Shown here: piece after piece, positions 1-5,402 of the stretch
How positions within the stretch are numbered: position 1 is the first letter of the stretch
Layout of the letters: the number at the start of each line of letters is the position of its first letter
NCBI GenBank assembly: GCA_016928495.1
Contig: JAFGKQ010000166.1
Span: 1-5,402 of the forward strand
Source of the DNA: Candidatus Fermentibacterales bacterium
GTDB taxonomy: Bacteria; Fermentibacterota; Fermentibacteria; Fermentibacterales; JAFGKQ01
DNA length: 5,402 nucleotides
Direction of reading: 5' to 3'
Translations under genes and position numbers: made by a program
The notes under the pieces: generated by a model
Database searches by the model: none
The model's input: only the letters and a program-made list of their open reading frames with translations
Told to the model about the DNA's origin: nothing

Positions 1-113
1 CCGTTGACGCTGACCCTGGCGCCTCTGACGAGATCGTCGGCCGCCCTTCTGGAGCAGACCCCCGATCTGGCGACGAAGCGGTTGAGCCTCAGCTCTCCCG
101 GGCCTCGGGACAT
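1..113 (-). CDS. rluB: RsuA/RluB-family rRNA pseudouridine synthase, N-terminal S4 domain (partial)
   Basis: Only the first 37 codons are in the window; the gene runs off the left edge. The translation contains LRLNRFVARSGVCSRRAADD and continues LVRGARVSVN, which is the start of the S4 RNA-binding domain that opens RsuA/RluB/RluE/RluF enzymes. These convert a specific uridine in 16S or 23S rRNA to pseudouridine; the catalytic domain lies outside the window. The start is ATG at 111-113, preceded by a purine-rich GGAAGAGGG, which sits very close to the ATG. It lies inside the end of scpB with a 25-base overlap, which suggests translational coupling. The order scpA-scpB-pseudouridine synthase is widespread in bacteria and is the main reason for the RluB label. 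Without the catalytic domain I cannot distinguish RluB from RsuA. The S4 identification is strong and the exact symbol is moderate. Confidence 0.85.
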   Translation of the reverse strand, partial: MSRGPGELRLNRFVARSGVCSRRAADDLVRGARVSVN

Positions 114-703
114 CCCTCTTCCGCCTCGCCGACGGGATCCTCCGCTTCATGCTCGGAGAGAGCGTCGAAGAGCTCGCCGGGTCTGAGCATCGAGGATATC
201 TCCCTGCTTCTGGGAAGATGGTCCAGATCCCGCAATCCGAAGTAGCTCAGGAAGGTGGCTGTCGTGCTGTAGAGCAGTGGCCGCCCGACGGCATCCATGC
301 GGCCCGATATCTCTATGAGATCCCTCTCGAGGAGCGTGCGGATGGCGCTGTCCGAGTTGACGCCTCTTATGGACTCGATCGTCGCCCGGGTACAGGGCTG
401 GGCGTAGGCTATCACCGCCAGGGTCTCCAGAGCGGCTCTGGTCAGCCTGCCGGGTCTCCTGCCCTCGAAGAGCTGAGCCACGACATCCCCGAGGTCCGGA
501 TCGGTCGCAAGCCTGTAGCCGCCGGCGTGCTCGACCACCGCTATCGCGTGGTTCCTGTCGGCATACTCCTGGCGCAGCTCCTCCAGCGCCTCCTCGACGG
601 ACTCCGCTCCGCTGCCCGTGAGATCGCAGAGGGCCTCGAGCCCGATCGGCCTGTCGGTCGCAAGCAGCAGCGCCTCGATCTCCCTGGTGAGCCTACTGAG
701 CAT
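89..703 (-). CDS. scpB: Segregation and condensation protein B (ScpB)
   Basis: A 204-residue protein of normal ScpB length. ScpB dimers bind the kleisin ScpA and, with SMC, form the cytoplasmic complex that compacts and segregates chromosomes. The first winged helix spans roughly residues 1-80, beginning MLSRLTREIEALLLATDRPI. The second contains the family signature LTRAALETLAVIAYAQP (87-103), then a TRATIESIRGVNSD stretch and GRPLLYSTTATFLSYFGL (about 143-160). The tail after about residue 180 is acidic and probably disordered. I chose ATG at 701-703 because the ScpB homology begins there and a strong GGAGGAG lies 5 bases upstream. The frame stays open to 805, but those 34 extra residues match nothing in the family. 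The start overlaps the end of scpA by 11 bases and the end overlaps the next gene by 25. Confidence 0.96.
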   Translation of the reverse strand: MLSRLTREIEALLLATDRPIGLEALCDLTGSGAESVEEALEELRQEYADRNHAIAVVEHAGGYRLATDPDLGDVVAQLFEGRRPGRLTRAALETLAVIAYAQPCTRATIESIRGVNSDSAIRTLLERDLIEISGRMDAVGRPLLYSTTATFLSYFGLRDLDHLPRSREISSMLRPGELFDALSEHEAEDPVGEAEEGCPEARES

Positions 704-1511
704 CCCCACTCCTCCACCCGGCTGTCCTGCGGACAGTGAGATCGCCAAAGGGCACTCTCTGGCGCATTCGAAGCCAGCCTCTCCTGACCAGCTCGAGAAC
801 CGCAAGGAACAGCGAGACGAGCAGCATCCTGTCCGCTCCCGAGCCGGCCATCTGCTTCAGAGTGCAGGACGATCTCTTCTCCAGAAGGGAAGATATCGTC
901 TCGATGCACCTCGAGAGCGGATAGGGGTCGCGCCTGTACCTCTGTATGGGCGGTGGCTGGTGCCTCAGCGCGATCCTGCTGTAGGCCTCGAGCAGGTCCA
1001 GGAGGCCGCTCTGGCCCGGGAGCTCCATGACCTCGGCGGGGCTCTTGCTCCAGCGTTCGCGCTCTCCGGAGGGCGTGAAGACATCCCTCCAGGCATCCTC
1101 GCTCTCCCTCAGCTCCTGGGCGGCCTCCTTGACGATCTTGTAGAGCAGGAGCTGCCGCATCAGCACCTCCCTCGGATCCTCTTCCTGGTCCTCCGAGTCC
1201 GGGCTGCTGGGCAGCAACGATCTGCTCTTCATGTTGGTCAGGATGGCCGCCATGACCAGGTACTCCCCTGCGATGTCCAGGTCGAGCTCCTCCGCCCGTC
1301 TCAGGTAGGCCAGGTACTGGTCTGCCACATGGGCCACCGGGATGTCGGTTACCGGTATCTCATCCCGCCTGATGAGGTAGAGCAGCAGATCCAGCGGCCC
1401 CTCGAAGGACTCGAGGTCCACCCTGCAGGTGTGGGCCTCGGAACGCACGGGTAGCTGCTCCTGATCGAAGAGCCCCGGGAGACCTCCCGCAACACCGCGC
1501 TCAGCAGACAT
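693..1511 (-). CDS. scpA: Segregation and condensation protein A (ScpA, kleisin)
   Basis: A 272-residue kleisin, the subunit that bridges the two SMC heads and recruits ScpB in the bacterial condensin. The N-terminal SMC-neck-binding domain shows the hallmark FEGPLDLLLYLIRRDEIPV (about 36-54), followed by ADQYLAYLRRAEELDLDIAG and the conserved LVMAAILTNMKSRSLLP. A charged middle part (about 105-185) carries acidic stretches. The C-terminal winged helix includes SLFLAVLELVRRGWL and VPFGDLTVRR (about 233-262). The start at ATG 1511 has GGAG 7 bases upstream and overlaps the Era-like gene by 11 bases. It leaves about 30 residues before the kleisin core, longer than usual. A GTG at 1448 with AGGAG 9 bases upstream is a possible alternative start. 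The stop overlaps scpB by 11 bases, so the two partners are coupled. Confidence 0.95.
   Translation of the reverse strand: MSAERGVAGGLPGLFDQEQLPVRSEAHTCRVDLESFEGPLDLLLYLIRRDEIPVTDIPVAHVADQYLAYLRRAEELDLDIAGEYLVMAAILTNMKSRSLLPSSPDSEDQEEDPREVLMRQLLLYKIVKEAAQELRESEDAWRDVFTPSGERERWSKSPAEVMELPGQSGLLDLLEAYSRIALRHQPPPIQRYRRDPYPLSRCIETISSLLEKRSSCTLKQMAGSGADRMLLVSLFLAVLELVRRGWLRMRQRVPFGDLTVRRTAGWRSGDAQ
709..715 (-). promoter_or_regulatory. Ribosome binding site deciding the scpB start
   Basis: On the minus strand GGAGGAG lies 5 bases before the ATG at 703. It is the best Shine-Dalgarno match among the start sites examined here. It selects this start over the in-frame ATG at 805 and lies within the last codons of scpA. 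Confidence 0.8.
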
Positions 1512-2415
1512 AGCCGAACTCCAGGAGGTCGCCTTCGCTGTCCGGCCATCCCTCCCTCACCTTCACCCAGAGGTCGAGGTAGAGGCTCTTCCCGAGCAGG
1601 GCTCTCGAGGCCTCCGAGGCCAGGTCCGAGATCCTCTGCAGGGTGGCGCCCTTCCTGCCGATGACCATCCCCTTGCTGGAGTGACGGGCAACATGGATGT
1701 TGGCCCTTACGTAGGTCTTGCCGTCCCTGAAGGAGAACTCCTCTATCTGTACCGCGGTCGAGGAGGCTACGTCCGGCGGAAGAACGCGATAGAGCTGGGT
1801 ACGGATCTGCTCGCCCACGAGGAACCGCTCGGAGTGGGGAGTCCTGCAGTCGTCCGGGAAGAGCGCCTCTCTGCGGGGCAGTTGGCCCACCACCAGCTCG
1901 AGGAGCTTCTCACCCCCTCCTCCCTGTGCGGGGCAGCACGACAGGAGCCCGGCGAAATCCCTCCTGAGGGCGGCCTGATGGAGCAACGCCGGCTTGAGGG
2001 AGTCAGGGAAGTAGTCCACGAACGTGAGGACCAGGATGACCGGCAGGGCACCGGCACGAGACAGCTCGAAGAGCCTCGATACCTCCATGCTGTCCATCTG
2101 CTCATCTATCCGTCTCGAGTCCATCACCAGGCAGTAGACGTCCAGCCAGGTCATGACCGGGTGATCGAGCACCCGGGAAATGTCGGGCGTGTCGATGAAG
2201 CATACCTGCCAGCCCGCAGAGGTAGTCAGCCCGGCGACATTGGTCCTGGTGGTGAAGGGCTGGCCCGTCACGGCCGAGATGCTCCTGCCCGTGACGTTGT
2301 TCAGTATGCTGGACTTGCCCGAGTTGGAAAAGCCCAGCAGGCCGGCGTATCCGGAGCTCTTGACCGGCCTCGGGTCGGTCGCCGGCGTGGCGCTCCTACT
2401 GCTGTCGGGTTCCAT
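1501..2415 (-). CDS. era: Era-like GTPase with KH domain, degenerate G motifs
   Basis: From ATG 2415 the protein has 304 residues, close to typical Era. Era is a GTPase that binds the 3' end of 16S rRNA through a KH domain during 30S maturation. Visible here are a P-loop GFSNSGKS (28-35), a switch I TTR (55-57), an FPDD segment before the KH domain, the KH loop VIGRKG (251-256), and the Era-like ending LDLWVKVREGW...GYV. Three nucleotide motifs deviate. G3 is DTPD instead of DTPG (75-78). G4 is TFVD instead of NKxD (131-134). G5 has SC where Era has SA (159-160). By eye the segment after G3 is about nine residues shorter than in E. coli Era. The ATG has GAGGG 5 bases upstream; an in-frame GTG at 2463 would add 16 residues but has no visible Shine-Dalgarno. 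The gene overlaps its neighbours by 20 and 11 bases. Family membership is firm, but normal GTPase activity is doubtful. Confidence 0.88.
   Translation of the reverse strand: MEPDSSRSATPATDPRPVKSSGYAGLLGFSNSGKSSILNNVTGRSISAVTGQPFTTRTNVAGLTTSAGWQVCFIDTPDISRVLDHPVMTWLDVYCLVMDSRRIDEQMDSMEVSRLFELSRAGALPVILVLTFVDYFPDSLKPALLHQAALRRDFAGLLSCCPAQGGGGEKLLELVVGQLPRREALFPDDCRTPHSERFLVGEQIRTQLYRVLPPDVASSTAVQIEEFSFRDGKTYVRANIHVARHSSKGMVIGRKGATLQRISDLASEASRALLGKSLYLDLWVKVREGWPDSEGDLLEFGYVC
1519..1522 (-). promoter_or_regulatory. Ribosome binding site for scpA
   Basis: GGAG on the minus strand ends 7 bases before the ATG at 1511 and lies inside the last codons of the Era-like gene. It supports the longer scpA start, although a second candidate (AGGAG before the GTG at 1448) remains possible. 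Confidence 0.5.
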
Positions 2416-3847
2416 CAGCGCCCTCGCCGCCCGCGAGGGAGTCCCCCGGTTGCGCAAGCTCACCGGAGCCGGCAGTGGAGGGGACGGTGTCCGGGGGAAG
2501 GGGAATCGAGCCCCCCAGGGCCATCAGGTCGCCCATCGCAGTCCCGAGGTAGATGCGGTTGCCCACCAGAAGCGGTGGAGATCCCGCATACCCGCCTATC
2601 TCCAGCGAGTCGAGCTTCGTGCCTTCGCGCCAGTCGATGACGTGGAGCCTCTGGTCGTCTCCCGGTATGTAGAGAAGCGTTTCCGCAACCGCGGGGGGAA
2701 CCTGCATCCAGTTCTCGAAGTGAAGCTCCCAGAGCAGCTCTCCGTCGTTCGTGCCCAGGCAGACGAGCCGGCTGTCGCAGGTGCCGAGGAACAGGTGGTC
2801 GTCCATGATGGCAGGCCTCGAGAGCACGGCCCTGAGCGGAGCGCTGGTCAGGTCCCTTGCCCAGACCTGCTCGCCCGAGACCATGTCGAAGCAGCGTACG
2901 GAGCCATCCGAGAAACCCACGAAGACCCTTCCCCCGGCGATGCTCGGCGCCGAGGCGACGCCCTGGCAGGACACGCTCCACAACCTCTGACCCGCCCGAT
3001 CGTAGGCAACGACCCTTCCGCTCTCGCTGGTGAAGACTATCACGCTGTCGCATACCGCGGGACCGAGGATCACGCCGCCCGGTGAGTCGCTCCAGACCAC
3101 CTCGCCGGTGGATCTCTCGAGCGCCGCGACGCTCCCGGCCGAGTTCCCGGTTGCTACGAGCGAATCCGCGAACAGGGCAACACCTGCGAAAACGTGGTAG
3201 CCCAGTCCTGCCGACCAGACCCTCGAGCCTGTCCGGCGATCGAGAGCGTAGAGGTAGCCGTCCTGGCCGCCGACATAGACGGTGGCGGAGTCGACGCAGG
3301 CCTCGCCGCAGAAGCCGCAGGAAGCCTGCATCCTCCAGACCTCGGCGCCGTTGTCGCAGTCGATGGCCCTGAAGAAGCCGTCGTTGCAGCCGATGTAGAG
3401 CACGCCATCGGCAAGAGCGGGGCCGGCGAAGAACTCCCTTCCGGTGTGCACCCTCCATTCCTCCTCGAAGGGAGCGACCACGTCCTCACCCCAGGCGGCG
3501 TTGCCGGACGGGCAGCCCCTGGGCTGAGGCCAGCAGTAGCCGTCCGCTTCCCAGACGCCCGAGGCCCCGGAGGCAGCCAGCAGGGCAGCATGGCCGGCCG
3601 AGGCGGCGCCACTGGAGAGAGAGGTTGCCACGAGCCCGGTGCGGTGGACTCTCCTGGCGGCTTCCAGATCGCGTCTCGCCGTGCAGCTCCTCGCCGACTG
3701 CAACAGCAGGATGGCAGCGAGACACAGCAGCATGGTGGAGAGTATGAGGCCTATCCTGCGAGTCTCGATGGAAGCCGGATGGCCCGACCCTTCCCGCGAA
3801 CCCGTTGTCCCCGCTCCCTCGGCCCGCTCTGCCGGAATGGTGGACAC
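2396..3847 (-). CDS. Membrane-anchored PQQ-type beta-propeller protein (BamB-like fold)
   Basis: A 483-residue protein. It has a 31-residue N-terminal segment, one hydrophobic helix (about 32-50, RIGLILSTMLLCLAAILLLQ), a linker to about residue 125, and then a propeller. Eight repeats of the PQQ/quinoprotein type can be counted, each with a V-Y-x-G strand, a D-G turn, a L/V-x-A-x-D strand and a G-x-x-x-W closing element, for example TVYVGGQDGYLYALDRRTGS. Eight repeats suit an eight-bladed propeller as in BamB or PQQ-domain proteins. The low-complexity tail (about 455-483) is Gly/Ser/Pro/Glu-rich. I see no catalytic residues, and no canonical lipobox at Cys55 (SARSC), so an uncleaved signal anchor with an exported propeller is likely. 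Fourteen cysteines, including CGFCGEAC (177-184), are unusual. The GTG start is 1 base after the previous stop, with no clear Shine-Dalgarno, implying coupling. The fold is well supported; the function is unknown (scaffold, sensor or outer-membrane assembly are options). Confidence 0.85.
   Translation of the reverse strand: MSTIPAERAEGAGTTGSREGSGHPASIETRRIGLILSTMLLCLAAILLLQSARSCTARRDLEAARRVHRTGLVATSLSSGAASAGHAALLAASGASGVWEADGYCWPQPRGCPSGNAAWGEDVVAPFEEEWRVHTGREFFAGPALADGVLYIGCNDGFFRAIDCDNGAEVWRMQASCGFCGEACVDSATVYVGGQDGYLYALDRRTGSRVWSAGLGYHVFAGVALFADSLVATGNSAGSVAALERSTGEVVWSDSPGGVILGPAVCDSVIVFTSESGRVVAYDRAGQRLWSVSCQGVASAPSIAGGRVFVGFSDGSVRCFDMVSGEQVWARDLTSAPLRAVLSRPAIMDDHLFLGTCDSRLVCLGTNDGELLWELHFENWMQVPPAVAETLLYIPGDDQRLHVIDWREGTKLDSLEIGGYAGSPPLLVGNRIYLGTAMGDLMALGGSIPLPPDTVPSTAGSGELAQPGDSLAGGEGADGTRQQ
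2421..2425 (-). promoter_or_regulatory. Ribosome binding site favouring ATG 2415 of the Era-like gene
   Basis: GAGGG on the minus strand lies 5 bases before the ATG at 2415, the same motif and spacing seen before the L,D-transpeptidase gene. The upstream GTG at 2463 has no comparable site, so the shorter start is preferred. Confidence 0.55.
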
Positions 3848-3848
3848 G

Positions 3849-4658
3849 TCAGTAGATGAGAACTGGAGCGCCGACGGGCAGAGCCCTGTAGAGGGCTTCG
3901 AGATCGGAGCCGCTGAGCCTTACGCAACCGTGGCTCACGTTCCGGCCGAGTCCCGTGCCGTAGTGCAGGAGCACCCCTCCGCCCAGATCGATCTTGTAGG
4001 AGCCCAGAGCGCCGGGCACCTGGGCGACCCACACCCTCTCGGAAGCCGTCAGCGAGTCCCTGTAGTAGACGATCTGCTGATCGTAGGACAGCGTCTCGGG
4101 TATTACCACGACCTGGTCGGGACGCGGCGGCCTGAGGTTCTGTTCGAGCCAGTACCAGTCCGGCCTGTACCAGTAGGGGTTGGTGCCCTTCTTCTCCACG
4201 TAGCGGAGGCCCCTCGGAGTGCTGAAATCCCATACGAGCCCGCTGTCGTTCGCGGACCAGCCCTTGCCGGTGCCACAGTAGCCCGTCCTGACCAGCATGT
4301 CGCCGTACCTCAGCTGGAAGTTGTTCTCCGCGGTGTTGATGATGAGGTAGTAGCCGGGATAGGTCGCCTCCAGGGAGCATGCCGCGAGTCTCATCTCCAG
4401 GGAGGTCAGCCTGGAGCGCAGCGCGCTCGTGGAGTCGCGTCTTGCCGCCAGGCTCCGGTTGATGCTCTGAAGGGTGTCCCGCTGCATCGCAATCGCGGCA
4501 ACGCTGTCCGTCAGCTCGTCCAGGATCCTGTGATGGCGGCCGAACTCGAGCGAGATATAGACGTTGACCGCGAGGCTGAGGAGCAGGAGTGACCCTGTCG
4601 TCCAGAAGAGCAACCTCGAGCCGCTATCCAAGCCGGTCCCTTTCCCGGCGAAGAGCAT
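3849..4658 (-). CDS. Membrane-anchored L,D-transpeptidase (YkuD domain)
   Basis: A 269-residue protein of the YkuD/ErfK family. These enzymes use a cysteine to cut the L-Lys/DAP3-D-Ala4 bond of peptidoglycan tetrapeptides and form 3-3 cross-links, attach envelope proteins, or exchange D-amino acids. The order is a short cytoplasmic N-terminus, one transmembrane helix (about 16-37), a probable coiled-coil stalk (about 40-92, rich in Leu, Arg, Ser and Asp), and a YkuD domain (about 103-269). The domain shows WDFSTPRG, NPYWYRPDW and the catalytic HYGT...SHGCVRL with His232, His243 and Cys245, so it appears intact. The ATG at 4658 has GAGGG 5 bases upstream. It follows the M15 peptidase by 51 bases and precedes the propeller gene by one base. 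The M15 enzyme could supply or compete for its tetrapeptide substrate; that link is inference. Which of the YkuD reactions it performs is not decidable here. Confidence 0.93.
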   Translation of the reverse strand: MLFAGKGTGLDSGSRLLFWTTGSLLLLSLAVNVYISLEFGRHHRILDELTDSVAAIAMQRDTLQSINRSLAARRDSTSALRSRLTSLEMRLAACSLEATYPGYYLIINTAENNFQLRYGDMLVRTGYCGTGKGWSANDSGLVWDFSTPRGLRYVEKKGTNPYWYRPDWYWLEQNLRPPRPDQVVVIPETLSYDQQIVYYRDSLTASERVWVAQVPGALGSYKIDLGGGVLLHYGTGLGRNVSHGCVRLSGSDLEALYRALPVGAPVLIY

Positions 4659-4663
4659 CGATG

Positions 4664-4668
4664 CCCTC
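4664..4668 (-). promoter_or_regulatory. Ribosome binding site for the L,D-transpeptidase gene
   Basis: GAGGG on the minus strand ends 5 bases before the ATG at 4658. It lies in the 51-base gap (4659-4709) after the M15 peptidase stop, the only intergenic gap longer than one base in the window. I see no strong stem-loop with a T-run there, so readthrough from the upstream gene is plausible. Confidence 0.55.
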
Positions 4669-4709
4669 GATCGGACGGAGCAGCCGGAGGCGATCGGGCA
4701 GGTCCGGCC

Positions 4710-5402
4710 TCATATGACCGGGTTCTCGACCAGGTTCCGCTGAGTCTGCCAGGTTGCCGGCCTTCCCCTGACGTCCACGTGAACGAACGGCCCGTGACCG
4801 GGGGTCCACCTGTAGGCCGATATCCCCCCCACTCCGCAGAGCCCGGAGGCCTCTGCGGTCCTGAAGACCTCTACCATGTACTCACCGTCGAACACATCGA
4901 TCCTCTTGTTGCGGTCCAGGTCGTCCATCAGGCCGTTCGGCGGGAAGCTCTCGAGCCATACATCGGCGGCGCTGCCGTACAGGTGCATGCTCGCGTCCGT
5001 CTCGTTGCCTATGGCCCTGTTGTAGGCGGGAGTCCTGAAACCACTGAGAACGGCCACGTCGAGCGGGCACAGGTAGTCCATCGAGATCAGGCGGAGACCC
5101 GCTTCCAGCTTGTCGACGAGCCGCATGTCCAGGGCCATGTACTGAGGATAGGCACCCTCGACGTGGCCAAGGAACTCCCCCAGGGTGAGGTGTGTGGAGA
5201 CCCTTACACCCGAGTTGGCGGACGTGAGCTCGAAGAAGCGGGACGGAAGGGCGTCTCTCGTGTTCCCGTCACCATAGCTGCCTATCGGGAACGAGTTCAG
5301 GGTCTGGGTCCTCCACCTGCGCGCGTCTACCGGCAGGAGTATGCTGAACCTGCAACTGGATCCCTCTGCCGTCTGAATGGTGAGATCCACCACCCCATGA
5401 GC
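4710..5402 (-). CDS. M15-family zinc D,D-peptidase (Peptidase_M15-like), 5' end cut
   Basis: Peptidoglycan D-Ala-D-Ala carboxypeptidase or endopeptidase-like enzyme. Numbered from the GTG at 5393, the core has SGFRTPAYNRAIG (117-129), the zinc site SMHLYGSAADV with His137 and Asp144, and the second ligand region FVHVDVRG with His205, all in the order expected of M15 peptidases such as the Peptidase_M15_3 group. The pocket ligands look intact. Between them sits an EF-hand/dockerin-like loop DLDRNKRIDVFD (158-169). The preceding part (about 35-100, including RFFELTSANSGVRVSTHLTLGEFL and YPQYMALDMRLVDKLEAGL) looks like the N-terminal half typical of longer members. The frame remains open to the window edge upstream of the GTG, and no Shine-Dalgarno supports that GTG, so I treat the gene as 5' truncated. 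A signal sequence, if present, would lie outside. The context beside an L,D-transpeptidase supports a wall-remodelling role. Confidence 0.87.
   Translation of the reverse strand, partial: AHGVVDLTIQTAEGSSCRFSILLPVDARRWRTQTLNSFPIGSYGDGNTRDALPSRFFELTSANSGVRVSTHLTLGEFLGHVEGAYPQYMALDMRLVDKLEAGLRLISMDYLCPLDVAVLSGFRTPAYNRAIGNETDASMHLYGSAADVWLESFPPNGLMDDLDRNKRIDVFDGEYMVEVFRTAEASGLCGVGGISAYRWTPGHGPFVHVDVRGRPATWQTQRNLVENPVI
4887..4922 (-). other. EF-hand/dockerin-like calcium-loop coding segment in the M15 peptidase
   Basis: The twelve codons encode DLDRNKRIDVFD. Acidic or Asn residues fall at loop positions 1, 3, 5, 9 and 12, with Ile at position 8, as in a canonical EF-hand or dockerin calcium loop. 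The usual Gly at position 6 is Lys, and Asp replaces Glu at position 12, as dockerins allow. Calcium binding is inferred from the pattern only. Confidence 0.5.

Noticed and set aside
704-805. 34-residue N-terminal extension of ScpB
   Set aside because: The family homology begins at the ATG at 703, which has a strong GGAGGAG site. The extension would overlap scpA by more than 100 bases in another frame.
618-1454. Plus-strand open frame of 278 codons
   Set aside because: It is antisense to scpA and scpB and has low-complexity composition without domains.
2416-2463. 16-residue N-terminal extension of the Era-like protein from GTG 2463
   Set aside because: There is no Shine-Dalgarno before the GTG, and the ATG at 2415 has GAGGG at good spacing and gives a normal Era length. 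Not fully excluded.
1681-2640. Long plus-strand open frame of 319 codons
   Set aside because: It lies antisense to the Era-like gene and the end of the propeller gene, has no recognisable domain, and is the kind of long antisense frame that G+C-rich coding sequence produces.
3682-3693. Lipobox at Cys55 of the propeller protein (SARSC)
   Set aside because: Arg at the -2 position and no Leu at -3 do not fit a lipoprotein signal, so a transmembrane anchor is preferred.
3639-4592. Long plus-strand open frame of 317 codons
   Set aside because: It is antisense to the L,D-transpeptidase and propeller genes, both of which have clear motifs. The frame shows no family signature.
4659-4709. Possible terminator in the only real intergenic gap
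   Set aside because: The only inverted repeat seen is five bases (GATCG/CGATC) with a long loop and no T-run.

Overview
The window is a block of bacterial genes that all run on the minus strand, so transcription goes from high to low coordinates. Base composition is G+C-rich with a bias to G/C-ending codons, and no tRNA, rRNA, mobile element, CRISPR array or convincing terminator is visible. The gene set (peptidoglycan enzymes, a single-membrane-pass beta-propeller, an Era-family GTPase, ScpA, ScpB and an RsuA/RluB-type pseudouridine synthase) is ordinary bacterial housekeeping in a linked arrangement. The two cell-wall enzymes and the BamB-like propeller suggest an organism with an envelope of Gram-negative type. 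The proteins are recognisable but divergent, which suits a poorly sampled bacterial phylum. I cannot name the taxon from sequence alone.

Layout in transcription order: (1) 5402-4710, an M15-family zinc peptidase (D,D-carboxypeptidase-like), cut by the right edge. (2) After a 51-base gap, 4658-3849, a membrane-anchored L,D-transpeptidase (YkuD domain) with a coiled-coil stalk. (3) One base later, 3847-2396, a membrane-anchored protein with eight PQQ-type propeller repeats. (4) 2415-1501, an Era-like GTPase plus KH-domain protein with degenerate GTP-recognition motifs, whose start overlaps the previous gene. (5) 1511-693, scpA. (6) 703-89, scpB. (7) 113-1, the first 37 codons of an S4-domain rRNA pseudouridine synthase, cut by the left edge. 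From gene 3 to gene 7 every gene overlaps the next (20, 11, 11 and 25 bases), so genes 2-7 look like one translationally coupled transcription unit. No promoter is visible, so it should lie upstream of the window or inside gene 1.

Function: ScpA and ScpB are the kleisin and winged-helix partners of SMC in chromosome condensation and segregation. The adjacent S4-domain pseudouridine synthase and the Era-like KH protein act, or are descended from proteins that act, on ribosomal RNA. The first two genes trim and cross-link peptidoglycan stem peptides. The propeller protein has no assignable substrate. The unit therefore joins wall remodelling, an extracytoplasmic scaffold or sensor, ribosome maturation and chromosome segregation.

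The most unusual element is the Era-like protein. It keeps its P-loop, TTR switch I and KH GxxG loop but has lost the G3 glycine, the G4 NKxD signature and the G5 SA, and has a shortened switch II region. Also notable are an EF-hand/dockerin-like loop inside the M15 peptidase and a cysteine cluster in the propeller. I saw no clear new defence or mobile system.
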